Assembly: GCA_038521775.1 (NCBI GenBank)
Contig: JBCBKN010000189.1
Span: forward strand, 1-8,499
Direction of reading: 5' to 3'
Length of the DNA: 8,499 bases
Source of the DNA: J013 sp038521775
GTDB lineage: Bacteria; Pseudomonadota; Alphaproteobacteria; Rhodobacterales; Rhodobacteraceae
A program made the translations under genes and the position numbers. Positions 6,444 to 8,499 of the stretch are shown one piece after another. Positions within the stretch are counted from its first letter, which is position 1; each line of letters starts with the position of its first letter. The notes under the pieces are model-generated. The model was not told the DNA's origin. It did not search any database and was given only the letters and a program-made list of their open reading frames with translations.

Positions 6444-6545
6444 GACAACCCCCAGATTTGCTGTTCGGGGTGATGTAGCGATGTCTGATGACGCAATGGC
6501 GACAGTGCCGGCATTCCTGCGGCGAGAAAGGTTGGATGGCCCCGC

Positions 6546-7796
6546 TCAGAGCTCATGCGCCGTGCCGGCCAGCGGGCCCCGGCGCCGCGCCACCCAAATC
6601 ACATAGCCTGCGCAGAAAAACGCCAGCACGGCACTTGCCGTCATCATCACCAAAAGCGGCCAGGCCGACACATCCTCGCCCAGCAGCATTCCTGTGGCCG
6701 CCGAGATCACCGCGCCGCCGCCCACCATCAGCGTGCCCGACAGGCCGGACGCACTGCCCGCAAGATGCGGACGCACCGAGACCGAGCCCGCCGAGGCATT
6801 GGGCATTGTCAGCCCGTTGCCCAGCCCCATGCCCATCATGGGTATGAAAAAGGCCAGCGGATGCAGCGCGCCCATCGCGTTCAAGAGGCAGGCCGACAGC
6901 AGGGAGGCCACGGCGACGAGCGTGCCAAACATCATCATGCGGTCGAGCCCGATGCGCTGTGTGTACCGCCCGGTCAGGAAATTGCCGGCCATGAAGCCCA
7001 CGGCGATGAAGCCGAAATAGAACCCGGTCGTGGCGGGGTCGAGCCCGTAGACCCGCGCGCCGATATAGGGCGCGCCGCCCATGAACGCAAAAAAGCTGCC
7101 CGAGGCAAAGGCCGCCGTGAAGGCATAGCCCCAAAAGCGACGCGACCGCGCAAGCTCGGGATAGGCGCGGAACTGGTCGGTGAGCCGGGCCGAGGGGGTG
7201 AGATTGGTCTCGCCCAGATCGCGCAATGTGACCAGAAGCAACACCAGCCCCGCGCCCAGCATGAACACGAAATTCGAGCGCCAGCCAAAGGCCTGTTCAA
7301 GCAGGCCGCCGATCATCGGCGCGACCATCGGAACCAGCGCCATGCCCATCGTCACATAGCCGATCATCGAGGCCGCCTGGTCGGTCGGCACCATGTCGCG
7401 CACAATCGCCCGCGACAGCGCGATGCCGGTGGCAATGCCGGCCTGGGCAAACCGCGCGGCCAGGAACGTCTCGATGGTCGGGGCGACCATGCAGGCCAGC
7501 GAGGCCAGGATGAAGATGCCGATCGCACCAAGCACCACCGGACGCCGTCCATACCGGTCCGAGAGCGGGCCCAGGACAAGCTGAACCAGCGCCGTGACGG
7601 CCAGATAGCCCGACACCGCAAGCTGCACGAGCCTGTAATCAGCGCCGAAATCGGCCGCCATGCTGGGCAGCGAGGGCAGGAACACATTCATGCTCATCGC
7701 CGCCACGCCGGACATCAAGACGAGCGTGATAATGTGCGGCGGGGTTGCGCGGTCCAACCAGATGACGGCGCCAAGGCTGGCTTGTTGGTTGGACAT
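6546..7796 (-). CDS. Bcr/CflA-type MFS drug-resistance exporter
   Basis: A 416-residue inner-membrane transporter with the 12-helix pattern of the DHA1 Bcr/CflA group, normally proton/drug antiporters. MFS motif A is GPLSDRYGRRP (76-86) between helices 2 and 3. Helix 4 contains SRAIVRDMVP (128-137), and helix 5 VPMVAPMIGGLL (155-166) is the antiporter-type motif C region, as in E. coli Bcr (RDIYP...APLMAPIVGG). Helix 1 ends in MNVFLPSLP (36-44), where E. coli Bcr has IDMYLPALP, so the helix-1 acidic residue is Asn37 here. The start is ATG at 7796 on the complement, preceded by AGGCACAGGA. The sugar isomerase-like gene lies 102 nt downstream. The substrate is unknown; its partner hints at sugar or metabolite export as an alternative to drug efflux. 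Confidence 0.93.
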   Translation of the reverse strand: MSNQQASLGAVIWLDRATPPHIITLVLMSGVAAMSMNVFLPSLPSMAADFGADYRLVQLAVSGYLAVTALVQLVLGPLSDRYGRRPVVLGAIGIFILASLACMVAPTIETFLAARFAQAGIATGIALSRAIVRDMVPTDQAASMIGYVTMGMALVPMVAPMIGGLLEQAFGWRSNFVFMLGAGLVLLLVTLRDLGETNLTPSARLTDQFRAYPELARSRRFWGYAFTAAFASGSFFAFMGGAPYIGARVYGLDPATTGFYFGFIAVGFMAGNFLTGRYTQRIGLDRMMMFGTLVAVASLLSACLLNAMGALHPLAFFIPMMGMGLGNGLTMPNASAGSVSVRPHLAGSASGLSGTLMVGGGAVISAATGMLLGEDVSAWPLLVMMTASAVLAFFCAGYVIWVARRRGPLAGTAHEL

Positions 7797-7827
7797 CGTC
7801 CTGTGCCTCGTTGTCGGGTTGCAAGCC

Positions 7828-7860
7828 TCTATAGGTGTTGCTGCACGGCCGCCAGGTCAA
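7828..7860 (-). promoter_or_regulatory. Weak promoter candidate for the MFS gene
   Basis: On the minus strand a good -35 element, TTGACC (7860-7855), precedes TATAGA (7833-7828). The 21-nt spacer is longer than the 16-18 nt preferred by the housekeeping sigma factor, so either the -10 is another hexamer just upstream or this is a chance match. The remainder of 7797-8012 shows no gene, no clear terminator for the kinase gene and no repeat. Confidence 0.22.
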
Positions 7861-8012
7861 CGCATAGCAGATATGCATGGGAAACAAGTCATGGCCAGCG
7901 AGGCCGATGGCCCAGGCATTTCAAGGGCTTGACGGCCAACATCGGGGGCGTCGCGTTGTATCTCCGGCCGGCGGCAGGCGCTGTTCGCGTCGGAATGGCC
8001 GCGCGCCCTGCC

Positions 8013-8499
8013 TCAGATCTCCAGCCGGGTCAGGCGCACCGGGGCGCGTTCCACCGCCCCTTTGGGCTCAAGCAGGGCCTGCGCGGCAATAAGGTTCAGC
8101 CCGTCGCCTTGCCCGGCGCGCAGGCTGGCTTCGATCACGGCGTGCAGCCGGCCGGCAACGCTGGCCGCCGCATCGCCCGGAGCGGCCCCGCACAGCACAG
8201 CGTCGAGCAACAGGGCCGCACAGAGATCGCCCGCGCCCTTGGGATCGGCCTCGAACCGGGGCGTGGCCGCGAGATGGGCAGTCTGCGGGGTGACCGCGAG
8301 GATCCCGATCTGACCGTCCGGCAGGCCCACAGCCAGGCTTGTGACAAAGACCAGCGGCGGGCCCAGCGCGCGAGCGGCCAGAACAGCGTCCTGCAGGCTT
8401 TCCGGCCTGCGGCCCGTCAGCCAGCCGAGCTCGAAGGCATTTGGCGTGGCGATCGCCACATGGGGCAAAAGCAGCCTGCGATACGCCTCGCCCACAGCC
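8013..8499 (-). CDS. pdxY: Pyridoxal kinase PdxY-type, N-terminus cut by window edge
   Basis: This ribokinase-like kinase phosphorylates pyridoxal to PLP in the salvage pathway in the cytoplasm. The frame remains open through the right edge, so only the last 161 residues are visible of about 280. The GTG at 8495 is an internal Val, because homologous sequence continues upstream of it. Signature segments are ATPNAFELGWLTG (fragment residues 17-29), which places it with PdxY/PdxK rather than sugar kinases, and DPKGAGD (85-91). The Asp of the latter (D91) is the catalytic base and its glycines form the anion hole. A helix with several alanines follows (LCAALLLDAVL). The TGA stop is at 8015-8013 on the complement. 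Together with the PLP-dependent dehydratase it touches vitamin B6 chemistry, but the genes are 3 kb apart and not co-transcribed, so I attach no weight to that. Confidence 0.85.
   Translation of the reverse strand, partial: AVGEAYRRLLLPHVAIATPNAFELGWLTGRRPESLQDAVLAARALGPPLVFVTSLAVGLPDGQIGILAVTPQTAHLAATPRFEADPKGAGDLCAALLLDAVLCGAAPGDAAASVAGRLHAVIEASLRAGQGDGLNLIAAQALLEPKGAVERAPVRLTRLEI

Noticed and set aside
7929..7955. TTGACG at 7929-7934 as a plus-strand promoter.
   Set aside because: The nearest TTGTAT is 21 nt away and no plus-strand gene follows.
8013..8495. GTG at 8495 as a true start giving a short complete protein.
   Set aside because: The fragment lacks the N-terminal half of a ribokinase fold and the frame is open through the window edge.

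Overview
The window is GC-rich, gene-dense chromosomal DNA with eight protein genes, two of them cut by the window edges. Gene content suggests an alphaproteobacterium, most likely of the Rhodobacterales (Roseobacter-type). The signs are a KpsC-type capsule Kdo transferase, an L-fuconate dehydratase, a EutB-like dehydratase, a Bcr/CflA exporter and a PdxY-like kinase whose catalytic loop reads GAGD. This placement is inference from protein style and base composition; no rRNA or other marker gene is present.

Layout. (1) Positions 1-1560 (+): the C-terminal three quarters of a KpsC capsule Kdo transferase, carrying an in-frame 18-bp tandem repeat. (2) 1625-2920 (+): L-fuconate dehydratase with a GTG start and every expected enolase-superfamily active-site residue. 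(3) 2917-3759 (-): a classical short-chain dehydrogenase convergent with the dehydratase; the two stop codons interlock. (4) 3760-4023: a divergent control region of 264 bp with a GC-rich 15-bp tandem repeat and overlapping palindromes. (5) 4024-5025 (+): a PLP-dependent threonine dehydratase-like enzyme closest in style to EutB, followed after 15 nt by (6) 5041-5538 (+), a small four-helix membrane protein. (7) On the minus strand, 7796-6546 is a Bcr/CflA MFS exporter and 6443-5625 downstream of it is a TIM-barrel sugar isomerase/epimerase-like protein. (8) 8499-8013 (-): the C-terminal part of a PdxY-type pyridoxal kinase.

How the genes fit together. The L-fuconate dehydratase, the SDR and the TIM-barrel protein have a flavour of sugar-acid catabolism. 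The SDR could be the dehydrogenase acting after L-fuconate dehydratase, but only position suggests this. Strand switches break the window into short transcription units, so it does not look like one operon. I see no prophage, CRISPR array, transposon, toxin-antitoxin or defence island. The least ordinary features are two unrelated short tandem repeats, at 103-174 (inside kpsC) and 3851-3910 (divergent promoter region). Both have regularly spaced G-tracts on one strand and could form G-quadruplexes. No stretch longer than 300 bases lacks a gene; the largest gaps are 3760-4023 and 7797-8012.
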